From Candidatus Symbiothrix sp. (GTDB lineage: Bacteria; Bacteroidota; Bacteroidia; Bacteroidales; Azobacteroidaceae): 35,500 bases of DNA. Below, piece by piece: positions 19,807-31,649 of this stretch (position 1 is its first letter; every line of letters begins with the position of its first letter). Below the pieces are notes generated by a model. The model saw only the letters and a program-made list of their open reading frames with translations, was not told the origin of the DNA and ran no database searches. The stretch lies in the NCBI GenBank assembly GCA_031290435.1, contig JAITNQ010000074.1:1-35500 (forward strand), written 5' to 3'. A program made the position numbers and the translations under genes.

Positions 19807-20739
19807 TTCGCAGATAATTTGTTCTATCTTTATTTTTTCAATCAGGTTTCTGTTGAATACTTCAACTCCTGCTTGATTTAAATGATCAAAATCGTAGAAA
19901 TGCAATGAATCGTTAAGGTTCAGCATTTTATTGAAATTGTAATATGTTCCGAAGGTTTGCATTTTATCATCAAAATGCTCATTATCGGGATAACTTTCAT
20001 AGGAATCATGTGTAACGGGGGTATAAACCAAGATATAATCAATACCCTGTTTCTTGAAAAGGCGGATAATTTCACGAAAGGAGTCCGATTGCTTTTCGTT
20101 GAAAACAAATTCCAAATCTTCCATCTCTTTGTCATTCGAAAAATCCACAGGTCGTCTTTCTACATATCCTCCGGATATATAGGCGTCATTTTCGTCTCGA
20201 AGCGGCTGGTGAAAATTCACATTCAAATGTAACAAGTCTCTTTCAAAAGCGTAACACAATGTATTATATACTTTTATATGATTGATTGCCAATGCCATAT
20301 CTATGGTTTCCCTGTCATTTTTATCATTGGAAATAATATCCAAAGCCGATTCTACTCCATCAACATGAAATATTTCGGGAGAGACTTCATAAATAATCAG
20401 TTTGGGATTAAGTTCGTTTAAATATCTGTTTAACAGCACTTTTGTTTGTAGTGGCGTTTGACTGCTCGACCCTAAATTGAAGGAATAAAATCCGTATTGA
20501 TTAAAAATTCTTGTGTCGAAGCCTCGGTAGGAACGTGACGAACCTAAGAAAAGGATGTCCACGTCTTTGAAATTCTTTACTTCCTGCAATCTGGCATATA
20601 AATACCCACCGGAACCCAGACAGTAATTTAAATTCGATTTTATTTTATCCGGTATAAAACCCCAAAAGAAAAGATAAATAAAACAAGTGGGAATCAGCAA
20701 CAAGGCGAATTTAAAAATTGATTTGATAAAGCGTTTCAT
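19777..20739 (-). CDS. SGNH-hydrolase-like membrane-anchored protein, partner of the adjacent MBOAT
   Basis: N-terminal TM; DILFLGSSRSYRGFDT (block-I-like Ser); C-terminal YDFDHLNQAG (DxxH-like block V); 20-nt gap from MBOAT gene. Confidence 0.7.
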   Translation of the reverse strand: MKRFIKSIFKFALLLIPTCFIYLFFWGFIPDKIKSNLNYCLGSGGYLYARLQEVKNFKDVDILFLGSSRSYRGFDTRIFNQYGFYSFNLGSSSQTPLQTKVLLNRYLNELNPKLIIYEVSPEIFHVDGVESALDIISNDKNDRETIDMALAINHIKVYNTLCYAFERDLLHLNVNFHQPLRDENDAYISGGYVERRPVDFSNDKEMEDLEFVFNEKQSDSFREIIRLFKKQGIDYILVYTPVTHDSYESYPDNEHFDDKMQTFGTYYNFNKMLNLNDSLHFYDFDHLNQAGVEVFNRNLIEKIKIEQIICEKSASGLSIK

Positions 20740-20759
20740 ATTCAGCTAATTCGTATGGG

Positions 20760-22214
20760 TTAAAATTGGAAATAAATAAACGGAGTTTCTTTCGTCTTTA
20801 CAAACATAAAAATTGAAAAGATAATAAACATATACACTGCCCAACGGAAAAATTTTTTCCATCGCAATCCCAAAAATTCTATTGCATATTGATTATTTCT
20901 CCCCGACCATTCGATGAACATAAATACACAAATGAGTACACAGAGAGTGAGAGAACTCAACACTTTTCTCGAAGGAATTATGAACAAAGATGACGAAAAA
21001 ATACCGGAAACAAATGTCCATGCGCTACTTATGCTTTCGGAATTGAAAAAAATCAATCCGAAAGTCACTAAAAAGAAAGTAAAAATCATTCTGCATAAGG
21101 TTTTCAATGTAGGAAAACCCCATTTACAGGTTTCTATCTTTGTTTTTTTGAACATCTTATCGGATAAGATGATGGGAATAAAAAGAAGTCCGTGATAAAA
21201 TCCCCACAATACAAATGTCCAATTAGCTCCGTGCCACAAACCGCAAATAATAAAATCAATCATGATTGCCGATAGCAAGCCTTTCTTGCCCCAATCTCTC
21301 CATTTTATATTCAAAGGCATAAATACATAATCAGTCAACCATGAAGTCAGCGATATATGCCACCTACGCCAGAAATCGGCAATATTTTGGGCGAAAAGAG
21401 GATAATTGAAATTTTGTGTAATCCTGAATCCCAATAGTTTGGCGATACCAATTGCCATATCCGAATAACCCGAAAAATCAGCATACATCTGAAAGGAAAA
21501 GAAAATAGCGCCCAACAGCAATGTACTTCCCGATAAGTTTGCTGAGTTATCGAAAACAAAGTTGGTTACCACAGCGCAATTATCGGCGATAACGGCTTTT
21601 TTAAACAAGCCCCAAAGGATTTGTTTGCATCCGTCTATCGCCAAGTTATAATCAAAAATTCTTTTTGTCTGCAATTGTGGAAGCAGCAACTGGGGACGGT
21701 CGATAGGGCCGGCCAGGATAGATGGAAAAAATGCCACATAAGCGGAAAATGCTACGATATCCTGTGCCGGTTCTTGTTTCCCCCGGTTTATATCTATCAG
21801 ATAGCTCAATAAACGAAAGGTATAGAAGCTAATACCGATCGGCACAATGATACTGAATGTATGCAGATTGGTTTGCAATCCAATCTGCTCAAATAAATCT
21901 TTGAATGCTGTAATGAAGAAATTGGCATACTTAAAGTAAAGGAGAACGCCCAGCCCGAAAAGAATGCCAAGCGTGTTCAACCGATTTTTCTTTTTTGTAC
22001 CGGCAGCATTGTAAATCGCTAGGCCTAAACCATAAAAAACAAGCGTTGTGACAATCAGCAAGGACAGAATTTTCCAATTCACCCAAGCATAGAAAACATA
22101 ACTTGCAATTAATAGCAGTGTATTTTGCCATCGCAAATTGTGCTGAAATACAATCCAATAGAAAAAAAACACTATTGGCAGGAAAATTGCAAATGCAATC
22201 GAATTAAAAAGCAT
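20760..22214 (-). CDS. MBOAT family membrane-bound O-acyltransferase (AlgI/DltB/PatA-like)
   Basis: 484 aa, multi-TM; GISFYTFRLLSYLIDINRG, FADFWRRWHISLTSWLTDYVFMPL, CGLWHGANWTFVLWGFYHG with conserved His. Confidence 0.95.
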   Translation of the reverse strand: MLFNSIAFAIFLPIVFFFYWIVFQHNLRWQNTLLLIASYVFYAWVNWKILSLLIVTTLVFYGLGLAIYNAAGTKKKNRLNTLGILFGLGVLLYFKYANFFITAFKDLFEQIGLQTNLHTFSIIVPIGISFYTFRLLSYLIDINRGKQEPAQDIVAFSAYVAFFPSILAGPIDRPQLLLPQLQTKRIFDYNLAIDGCKQILWGLFKKAVIADNCAVVTNFVFDNSANLSGSTLLLGAIFFSFQMYADFSGYSDMAIGIAKLLGFRITQNFNYPLFAQNIADFWRRWHISLTSWLTDYVFMPLNIKWRDWGKKGLLSAIMIDFIICGLWHGANWTFVLWGFYHGLLFIPIILSDKMFKKTKIETCKWGFPTLKTLCRMIFTFFLVTFGLIFFNSESISSAWTFVSGIFSSSLFIIPSRKVLSSLTLCVLICVFMFIEWSGRNNQYAIEFLGLRWKKFFRWAVYMFIIFSIFMFVKTKETPFIYFQF

Positions 22215-22272
22215 ACTATTTTTCTTCTGTAATTCTGTTACACGATTGCTATGGTCAAGCGCTCAGCGGTAC

Positions 22273-24270
<1,998 letters not shown>

Positions 24271-24282
24271 TTAAAAAGCAAA

Positions 24283-24290
24283 CAAAGATA
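24283..24290 (-). promoter_or_regulatory. -7 element TAtcTTTG upstream of gyrB
   Basis: CAAAGATA on + strand; about 52 nt upstream of the gyrB ATG. Confidence 0.45.
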
Positions 24291-24436
24291 GTAAAAATTG
24301 GTGAATATCCACACTTTTATTTGAAAAAATTCAGCGGTGGAAATGTGAATTTTATAATTAGCTGTATCACAATAATTTTCAAATTCATCGCTACCCATAC
24401 CGGCCTGATTTTTTTACTCCAATTCTTAGGTTCTAC

Positions 24437-24491
24437 CATGCGAAAAGACCTCTTCCCACATTGGGAGGGAAGAGTAGGGTTTTCGTGCATG
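24437..24491. other. Long imperfect palindrome/stem-loop in the gyrB upstream intergenic region
   Basis: Inner CTCTTCCC/GGGAAGAG (8 bp, 9-nt loop), outer CATGCGAAAA / TTTTCGtgCATG with 2-nt bulge. Confidence 0.6.
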
Positions 24492-24730
24492 TTGCTATTT
24501 ATTAAACATGCCTGTTTCATGTGTATTTTTTTATTTTCGTTAGCAACAATACCTGTAAATATACAAACAAGTTTAAGAAAGATATTAAACGGTGCTGGAA
24601 AAGGGGATTGAACATGTAGTTAGCCACAAATTTGCGACAGGATAGTACACCTTTATGCACCCGTTGGTTGGTTACCAAATCGTTTGTTATCGGAAACAGT
24701 TATTCTCATAAGACTTTGAAAAACAAAGAA

Positions 24731-26641
24731 TTAAACTTTTGCCTTTAAGATTCTGAGGGAATTCACTACAGCCAACAAGGTGACGCCTACGTCGGCAAAA
24801 ACGGCTTCCCATAACGAGGCCATACCGATAACAGCCAAAGACAATATCAATATTTTAAGTCCAATCGCCATACAAATATTTTGGATAACGATACGCCGGG
24901 TAAACCTACCTAACCGTATGGCCGTCGCTATCTTAATAAGCCGGTCGGTCTGGATTACCACATCCGCCGCTTCAATCGCCGCCTCACTTCCCAAGCCGCC
25001 CATGGCAATTCCCACATCGCACAGGGCTAATACGGGAGCATCGTTGATTCCATCCCCTACAAAAGCAAGCATATTGGACGGGTTCGCTTGGAGGCTTTCT
25101 ATTTGTTTAACTTTCCCTTCGGGCAACAAGTCTCCGTATGCTTGCGTGATCCCTAATTTTGTTGCCAAATGGGTGACAAGCGCTTGTTTGTCGCCGGATA
25201 GCACAACAAAATTTTTTATGCCACACTTATTCAATGCCGTCACGGCGTCATACGCATCCGTTTTCAAAGCATCGGCAAGCCTTACATAACCTGCATAAAC
25301 ATTCTCAATAGCGCATAGGACAGTTGTTTCCGGTATTTCGCGTATTGCCGGCGGGTAATCTATTGCATACCTGTCTAAAAGTTCCGCATTGCCGACAATT
25401 ATCTTTTCCCCATTCAATTCGGCGGTTAAGCCCAAGCCGCCTGTCTCTGCGATCCGGTCGGGAATATCCGGACTGATATTTTTTATCCGGGCATAATCTA
25501 CAATAGCTTTTGCGATAGGGTGCGTACTTTTGCTCTCAACAGCGGCCATGGTTTTCAATAACGCAATTGTATCAAGCCTGCCGGCGCTGACGATTTCTTG
25601 TATTTCGAAAATTCCTTGTGTCAAGGTGCCCGTTTTATCGAATACAATCGTATTCACGTGTGTGATAGCCTCTAAATAATTGCTTCCCTTAAATAATACA
25701 CCTTCTTTAGACGCCGCTCCAATTCCGCTGAAATAACTCAACGGAATACTGATTACCAAGGCGCAAGGACAAGATATAACCAAGAAAACCAATCCTTTAT
25801 AAAACCAATTGTTAAAATTATAGGTGAATGTAGGCGCTAAAAAGGCATATAGCCAAGGCAAGATAACGATCAAAAGCGCTAAAACAATTACGGTCGGCGT
25901 GTAAATGCGGGCGAATTTCCGGATAAATTGTTCTGCAGGCGCTTTGCGTTCCGCGGCGTTTTCTACCAATTCGAGGATACGGGACAAAGCGCTTTGTCCG
26001 TAAGAACGGATTGTTTTGAGTCGGATTACATGGTTTGTAACAATCATTCCCGCAGATACTTCTTCTTCTTTTTTAATTTCGCGCGGGATACTTTCTCCGG
26101 TCAGGGCGGAAGTGTTAAAAGTAGCTGAATCGTTCAACAGAAGGCCGTCAAGGGGCACCCTTTCTCCGGTCTTCACTTCAATGATTTCTCCGATGCTCAC
26201 TTCTTCCGGGGGAACGGATTTCAGGGAGTCGGCAGTCACAACCGTTGCTTTATCCGGACGAATAGCCAGCAAGGCGTCGATACTTTTTTTTGCATGATGA
26301 ACCGCTTTTTCCTGAAAAATTTCCCCTATCGTGTAAAAAAGCATAACAGCTACGCCTTCAGGATATTCTCCGATAAAAAAAGCGCCGATAGTGGCTAAAC
26401 TCATCAGCAGGTATTCGCTGAAAATATCTTTTTCGAGAACGCTCTCCCAAGCTTCACGCATCACGACAAGTCCCACAAGCAGATAGGCGATAAAATACCA
26501 ACCGAACCTTATCCATTGATTCTCAAATAAATCTACATGAGCGAAAGAAGCGGTAAGTCCGATAATAAGCATTACGAACGAAACGGACGGTAGCGAATAT
26601 GTCTTCAGCAGATTTTTCAAACTCATATTTTTCAAACCCAT
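24731..26641 (-). CDS. P1B-type heavy-metal-translocating ATPase (likely Zn2+/Cd2+-type), lacking N-terminal HMA domain
   Basis: SCPCALVISIPLSYFSGIG (CPC), VFDKTGTLTQG, TGES, HPIAKAIVDYA, VGDGINDAPVLALCDVGIAMG. Confidence 0.95.
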   Translation of the reverse strand: MGLKNMSLKNLLKTYSLPSVSFVMLIIGLTASFAHVDLFENQWIRFGWYFIAYLLVGLVVMREAWESVLEKDIFSEYLLMSLATIGAFFIGEYPEGVAVMLFYTIGEIFQEKAVHHAKKSIDALLAIRPDKATVVTADSLKSVPPEEVSIGEIIEVKTGERVPLDGLLLNDSATFNTSALTGESIPREIKKEEEVSAGMIVTNHVIRLKTIRSYGQSALSRILELVENAAERKAPAEQFIRKFARIYTPTVIVLALLIVILPWLYAFLAPTFTYNFNNWFYKGLVFLVISCPCALVISIPLSYFSGIGAASKEGVLFKGSNYLEAITHVNTIVFDKTGTLTQGIFEIQEIVSAGRLDTIALLKTMAAVESKSTHPIAKAIVDYARIKNISPDIPDRIAETGGLGLTAELNGEKIIVGNAELLDRYAIDYPPAIREIPETTVLCAIENVYAGYVRLADALKTDAYDAVTALNKCGIKNFVVLSGDKQALVTHLATKLGITQAYGDLLPEGKVKQIESLQANPSNMLAFVGDGINDAPVLALCDVGIAMGGLGSEAAIEAADVVIQTDRLIKIATAIRLGRFTRRIVIQNICMAIGLKILILSLAVIGMASLWEAVFADVGVTLLAVVNSLRILKAKV

Positions 26642-26685
26642 ATTTTTTTATTTTTATCATTCCGGTTATATGCCTGAATCCGGCT

Positions 26686-26693
26686 CAAATATA
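26686..26693 (-). promoter_or_regulatory. Possible -7 element TAtaTTTG for the P1B ATPase
   Basis: CAAATATA on + strand, 45 nt upstream of ATG. Confidence 0.4.
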
Positions 26694-26778
26694 AGAAATA
26701 TAATCATTAATCTTACCTAAATATTTAAATAAAATCTTTTTTTATTGGTTTATCATGATGAAATTCACAAATTTTTTT

Positions 26779-26786
26779 TACTTTTG
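26779..26786 (+). promoter_or_regulatory. -7 element TActTTTG upstream of hpt
   Basis: ttttttTACTTTTGtag, 17 nt upstream of ATG at 26804. Confidence 0.55.
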
Positions 26787-26803
26787 TAGTTAATTGCAAA
26801 AGT

Positions 26804-27346
26804 ATGGATAGGTCAGTTATTCAGATAGGAGATAAAAATTTCGAACTATTTCTTCCGGAAAGTATTATTTTAGAAGAAATTAAGAGGGTCGCGCATGAAA
26901 TCGAGCAAGATTTTGCGCGTAAGGACCCGCTGTTTGTTTGTGTATTAAACGGGGCGTTTATGTTTGCCTCCGATTTAATAAAGCAACTTGATTTTCCTTG
27001 CAAACTGACTTTTGTCAGGCTAAAATCCTATGCAGGAACCCAGTCGGAAGGAGTTGTGAAAGAAATGTACGGTCTGAGTGAAAATATTGAAAACCGGCAT
27101 GTGGTAATTTTGGAGGATATCATAGATACAGGTTATACGATGCGTTATCTGACGGAAAAATTGCAGGAAGAACACCCGGCCTCCTTGAAGATAGCTACCC
27201 TGCTGTTCAAACCGGAAGCCCTGTTGTTAGCTGTTAAACCGGATTATGTCGCCAAGGAAATTCCAAACGATTTTATTGTAGGATATGGTTTGGACTATGA
27301 TGGACATGGTAGAAATTTAAGGAATATTTACAAGATAAAAGAGTGA
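26804..27346 (+). CDS. hpt: Hypoxanthine(-guanine) phosphoribosyltransferase
   Basis: VCVLNGAFMFASDLIKQL; PRPP motif VVILEDIIDTGYTMRYL; IVGYGLDYDGHGRNLRNIY. Confidence 0.96.
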   Translation: MDRSVIQIGDKNFELFLPESIILEEIKRVAHEIEQDFARKDPLFVCVLNGAFMFASDLIKQLDFPCKLTFVRLKSYAGTQSEGVVKEMYGLSENIENRHVVILEDIIDTGYTMRYLTEKLQEEHPASLKIATLLFKPEALLLAVKPDYVAKEIPNDFIVGYGLDYDGHGRNLRNIYKIKE

Positions 27347-27390
27347 ATAAATATAAATCTAATTTTGCGTTACTAATTAAAAAGTAAAAA

Positions 27391-27969
27391 ATGATGTTGA
27401 ATGTTGTAATTTTTGGCGCTCCCGGTTCAGGGAAAGGTACCCAAAGTGAATTAATCATTTCCAAATATGGTTTGTATCACATCTCGACCGGAGATATTTT
27501 ACGAACCGAAATGAAAAATCAAACCGAATTGGGGAAAATAGCGGAAGACTATATCAAAAATGGGCAATTGATTCCGGATGATCTGATAATCAGTATGTTA
27601 TCAGAGGTATTAGGAGAAAATTCTCAATCCAAAGGATATATTTTTGATGGGTTTCCACGTACGCTTGTGCAAGGGGAAGCTTTGGACCAATTGTTGAGGG
27701 AGAAAAATACCAGTGTAGTCGCCGTATTTAATCTCCAAGTGGAAGAGGATGAGTTGATTACTCGCTTGTTGAAAAGAGGAAATGACCAGCGGCGTACGGA
27801 TGATACGCTTGAAGTCATACAAAAAAGGTTGGAAGTTTATCATACACAAACAGAACCCTTGAAGGAATATTACAAGAAAAAAGGAAAACTTTTCACAATT
27901 AAAGGCGCTAATTCCATAGATGACGTCTTTGAACAAATTACGGATGTTATCGACCATCTTTCTTTCTAA
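27391..27969 (+). CDS. adk: Adenylate kinase
   Basis: NVVIFGAPGSGKGTQSELI...YHISTGDILRTE...GYIFDGFPRTLVQGEAL. Confidence 0.98.
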   Translation: MMLNVVIFGAPGSGKGTQSELIISKYGLYHISTGDILRTEMKNQTELGKIAEDYIKNGQLIPDDLIISMLSEVLGENSQSKGYIFDGFPRTLVQGEALDQLLREKNTSVVAVFNLQVEEDELITRLLKRGNDQRRTDDTLEVIQKRLEVYHTQTEPLKEYYKKKGKLFTIKGANSIDDVFEQITDVIDHLSF

Positions 27970-27981
27970 AAAAATAATAAA

Positions 27982-29115
27982 ATGGCAGAGTCCAATTTTG
28001 TAGATTATATAAAAATTTATGCCCGCTCAGGGAAAGGCGGGAGAGGTTCAACCCATTTCCGTCGTGAAAAATACATCCCTTGGGGAGGCCCCGACGGAGG
28101 TGACGGAGGAGACGGAGGCAGTGTAATCTTGCGCGGAAATCGCAATCATTGGACTTTACTTCACTTGAAATATGAGCGTCATATTCTGGCCGGACACGGT
28201 CAGGGTGGTTCCGGACGCCTGAGCAAAGGCAAAGACGGAGATAATAAACTTATTGATGTGCCGGTCGGAACAGTCGTATTCGACGGCGAAACCGGCGCAT
28301 TTATCACCGATATTCAGTACGATGGACAAGAAATCGTGCTCCTCAAAGGCGGTCGCGGAGGAAAAGGAAATAACTTTTTTAAAACGCCAACCAACCAAGC
28401 GCCCAAATATTCCCAGCCGGGCGAACCTTATCAGGAAAGGAAAATTATCCTGCAACTGAAACTGTTGGCCGATGTGGGTCTGGTAGGATTTCCCAATGCA
28501 GGGAAATCGACCTTGCTTTCTGTCGTTTCGGCGGCGAAACCCAAAATAGCCAATTACCCTTTCACTACTTTAGAACCCAGTCTCGGCATTGTAGCTGTCA
28601 GAGATTCCTATTCTTTCGTGATGGCCGATATACCCGGAATCATCGAAGGCGCCAGCGAAGGCAAAGGCTTGGGTTTGCGGTTTCTGCGCCATATCGAGCG
28701 AAATTCCCTGCTGCTCTTTTTGGTCCCAGCCGATAGCAATGACGTCCGGAAAGAATATGAAATCCTGTTGAACGAATTGAACCTTTACAATCCGGAACTA
28801 TTGGATAAACAAAGGATACTGGCTATTTCCAAATCCGATATGCTCGACGAAGAGTTGGAACAGGAATTGGCCGAAGATTTACCCGGAGACATTCCCTGTA
28901 TTTTTATTTCTTCCCTGACACACAAAGGGATAATTCCGTTGAAGGACTTGTTGTGGAAAAAGCTGAACGAGCAGGAATTTCACGATGTGGAAAGTATTGT
29001 CCAAAAACCGATGGATATTTGTTTGTCTGATTTGGATGATGATTTCGACTACGAATACAAGGGTGAAGATGCAGATGATGAAGATTTGGACGATTCCCCA
29101 TCCGACTCTCATTAA
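27982..29115 (+). CDS. obgE: GTPase Obg/CgtA with acidic C-terminal tail
   Basis: [65 protein letters not shown]; tail [22 protein letters not shown]. Confidence 0.98.
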   Translation: MAESNFVDYIKIYARSGKGGRGSTHFRREKYIPWGGPDGGDGGDGGSVILRGNRNHWTLLHLKYERHILAGHGQGGSGRLSKGKDGDNKLIDVPVGTVVFDGETGAFITDIQYDGQEIVLLKGGRGGKGNNFFKTPTNQAPKYSQPGEPYQERKIILQLKLLADVGLVGFPNAGKSTLLSVVSAAKPKIANYPFTTLEPSLGIVAVRDSYSFVMADIPGIIEGASEGKGLGLRFLRHIERNSLLLFLVPADSNDVRKEYEILLNELNLYNPELLDKQRILAISKSDMLDEELEQELAEDLPGDIPCIFISSLTHKGIIPLKDLLWKKLNEQEFHDVESIVQKPMDICLSDLDDDFDYEYKGEDADDEDLDDSPSDSH

Positions 29116-29180
29116 CACTTTGTCATATCAGCACATCAGCATATTAGCACATTCACACATTCCACATTTACACATTTATT
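29116..29180. repeat. Degenerate tandem repeat of CACATtAGCACAT/CACATT-type units between obgE and GH2 gene
   Basis: tcatatcagcacatcagcatattagcacattcacacattccacatttacacattt. Confidence 0.65.
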
Positions 29181-29185
29181 TTCCA

Positions 29186-31648
29186 ATGAAACAATATTCA
29201 TTTTTCATCCTTGCGCTGTTTTTGCCGACGCTGTGTTTTTCCCAAATCAATTACCCTGAAAAAACGCGCTTGAATGAGGATTGGGAATTCCTCCGTTCCG
29301 ATTTAGGGAGTATCTGGGAGGCTGTTCGTCCTGCCTCCAAAGGCAATCCCGAAACTTATCCCATCTGGGAAAAGATTGACTTGCCACATTGCTTCAACGC
29401 CGATGATGCCGTCGACCCGGATGTGAACTATTACCAAGGGCCGGGTTGGTACCGGAAATTCCTCGACCTGAACAATCCGTATCCGAACGGACAAACGATT
29501 CTACATTTCGAAGGCGCCGGACAACAAACGGACGTCTATATTTACACACAACTTGTAAGCAGCCACTTGGGCGGTTACGACGAATGGCAGGCCGATATTA
29601 CCGCGGCTGTCCGCGAATTTCTGCAATCGGAAGATGCGAAACGTTTTGACGGGAAAATTCCTTTGCTTGTTCGTTGTGACAACAGCCGGAATACGGAGCA
29701 GATTCCGTCCGACCTCTCCGATTTCAATGTTTACGGAGGAATTTACCGTTACCTGAATTTGATTTACCTGCCGGAAGCGGCTTTTGCCGCTATCCGCACG
29801 GATGCCGTTACCGATGCCGCAGGAAAAAAAGGAAAAATAACCATTACACCGGCCTTCTCAATGGCTTCGGAGACAAAAGAAGCCGTATTGACTTACCGTT
29901 TGTTTTCGCCTTCCGGTAAATTGCTGACCGATAAATCGGTGCAAATTACAGATCCCGAATATGCAAACGAATCGTTTTCTTGGGAAATTGCCAAACCGGA
30001 ACTTTGGTCTCCCGATGCTCCCGGCTTGTATTCCTGCGAACTGACCTTGTCTTCCGGAGGAGAAACAATGACCTGTTGCGAAGTTTTTGGTTTCCGGCAT
30101 TTCGAATTCAAGGAAAAAGGGCCTTTTTTTCTGAATGGCAAGCGGCTTTTGCTTCGCGGGACGCACCGGCACGAAGACCATGCCGGATTGGGAGCTGCCA
30201 TGACCGAAGACCTGATTGTCAAGGAATTGAAATTAATAAAAGACATGGGTGCGAATTTTATCCGTTTGGGACATTACCAACAATCCCGTATCGTGCTGGA
30301 GCAATGCGACCGGTTGGGAATTTTGGTCTGGGAAGAAATCCCTTGGTGTCGGGGCGGCCTTGGCGGCGAATTTTACCGGAGAATGGCTACGGAGATGTTG
30401 ACGCATCTGATTGAACAGCACCGCAATCATCCTTCCGTTATCCTTTGGGGATTGGGAAATGAAAACGATTGGCCCAACGATTTTTCGACATTCGATGTGC
30501 AAGAAATCAGGGCGTTTATGGCAGAATTGCACCATTTGGCGCACCGGCTCGACGATAGCCGTTTGACTACCATCCGGCGCTGCGATTTTTGCAAAGACAT
30601 TGTCGACGTCTATTCTCCTTCCATCTGGGCCGGATGGTATAGGGGGGTGTATACCGATTATAAAGAGATTTCATACAGCGAAATGCAGCGTGTTTCCCGT
30701 TTTCTCCATGCAGAATGGGGAGGGGATAGCCATGCCCGTCGCTATGCGGAAAATTCCTACGAAGGCTTGTCGCAGGTCGAAAAGAGTAAAACGGCCGACG
30801 AACGTTCAGGAGACGCCTCGTTCTACGCGGGAATCGCACGGGCTTCGAAAGACGGTGACTGGAGCGAAAACTATATCTGCGATTTGTTCGATTGGCACCT
30901 GAAAGAGCAGGAAACGATGCCTTGGCTTACCGGCGCCGCCGCATGGATTTTCAAAGACTTTTCCACGCCCGTGCGCTACGAAAACCCGGTTCCGTACATG
31001 AACCAGAAAGGCGTGGTGGAACGCGATCTGACTCCCAAAGAAGCCTATTATGTTTTCCAATCTTATTGGGCGGATAAACCCGTATTGCACATTTTCGGAC
31101 ATACCCGGCCTACCCGCTGGGGGAAAGAAGGGGAAAAGAAATTGTTGAAAGTATACGCCAACTGTGAAACGGTGGAATTGTTCCTGAACGGAGTCAGCCT
31201 CGGAACGAAAAAAAGAAATTCGCAAGATTTTCCGGCCGCAGGTTTGCATTGGGAAGTGGCCTTGAAAACCGGTAAAAATACCTTGCACGCCATTGGTAAA
31301 AAAGGAAAGGAAATCCTTTCCGACGAGATTGCGTTTGAGTATGAAACCCGCCCTTTCGGAAAACCGGCTGCCATCAAAACAACTGTTATAGACGCAACGG
31401 ACGATTATGTGTGGATAGAAGCAGAATTGAGGGATACAAACGACGTGCCATGCTTAGATGCTCGCAATTACTTTTATTTTGATTCGACAGGAGATGGGTA
31501 TCTGTCTGTAAACCAAGGAACTTCTACCGGTTCGAAAAAAGTACAGGCGCAAAACGGCAGGGCGCGGGTCAAGTTAATCAAAAACAATGGACAAAATACG
31601 GTTTCCATACGCTCCGATGGTTTGGAAACCGTATTTATCCGGTTATAG
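29186..31648 (+). CDS. Secreted glycoside hydrolase family 2 (beta-galactosidase/beta-glucuronidase-like)
   Basis: Signal peptide MKQYSFFILALFLPTLCFSQ; acid/base WGLGNENDW, nucleophile region LHAEWGGD; ORF-track start 28985 runs into obgE in another frame, ATG 29186 is in frame. Confidence 0.92.
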   Translation: MKQYSFFILALFLPTLCFSQINYPEKTRLNEDWEFLRSDLGSIWEAVRPASKGNPETYPIWEKIDLPHCFNADDAVDPDVNYYQGPGWYRKFLDLNNPYPNGQTILHFEGAGQQTDVYIYTQLVSSHLGGYDEWQADITAAVREFLQSEDAKRFDGKIPLLVRCDNSRNTEQIPSDLSDFNVYGGIYRYLNLIYLPEAAFAAIRTDAVTDAAGKKGKITITPAFSMASETKEAVLTYRLFSPSGKLLTDKSVQITDPEYANESFSWEIAKPELWSPDAPGLYSCELTLSSGGETMTCCEVFGFRHFEFKEKGPFFLNGKRLLLRGTHRHEDHAGLGAAMTEDLIVKELKLIKDMGANFIRLGHYQQSRIVLEQCDRLGILVWEEIPWCRGGLGGEFYRRMATEMLTHLIEQHRNHPSVILWGLGNENDWPNDFSTFDVQEIRAFMAELHHLAHRLDDSRLTTIRRCDFCKDIVDVYSPSIWAGWYRGVYTDYKEISYSEMQRVSRFLHAEWGGDSHARRYAENSYEGLSQVEKSKTADERSGDASFYAGIARASKDGDWSENYICDLFDWHLKEQETMPWLTGAAAWIFKDFSTPVRYENPVPYMNQKGVVERDLTPKEAYYVFQSYWADKPVLHIFGHTRPTRWGKEGEKKLLKVYANCETVELFLNGVSLGTKKRNSQDFPAAGLHWEVALKTGKNTLHAIGKKGKEILSDEIAFEYETRPFGKPAAIKTTVIDATDDYVWIEAELRDTNDVPCLDARNYFYFDSTGDGYLSVNQGTSTGSKKVQAQNGRARVKLIKNNGQNTVSIRSDGLETVFIRL

Positions 31649-31649
31649 C

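Noticed and set aside
24731-26641. P1B ATPase as part of a metal-resistance island
   Set aside because: Neighbours are gyrB and hpt-adk-obgE, with no regulator, efflux or mobile genes; better read as a lone housekeeping metal exporter.
28985-29185. N-terminal extension of the GH2 ORF in the track
   Set aside because: Overlaps the obgE 3' end in another frame and crosses the repeat; the ATG at 29186 gives a clear signal peptide.
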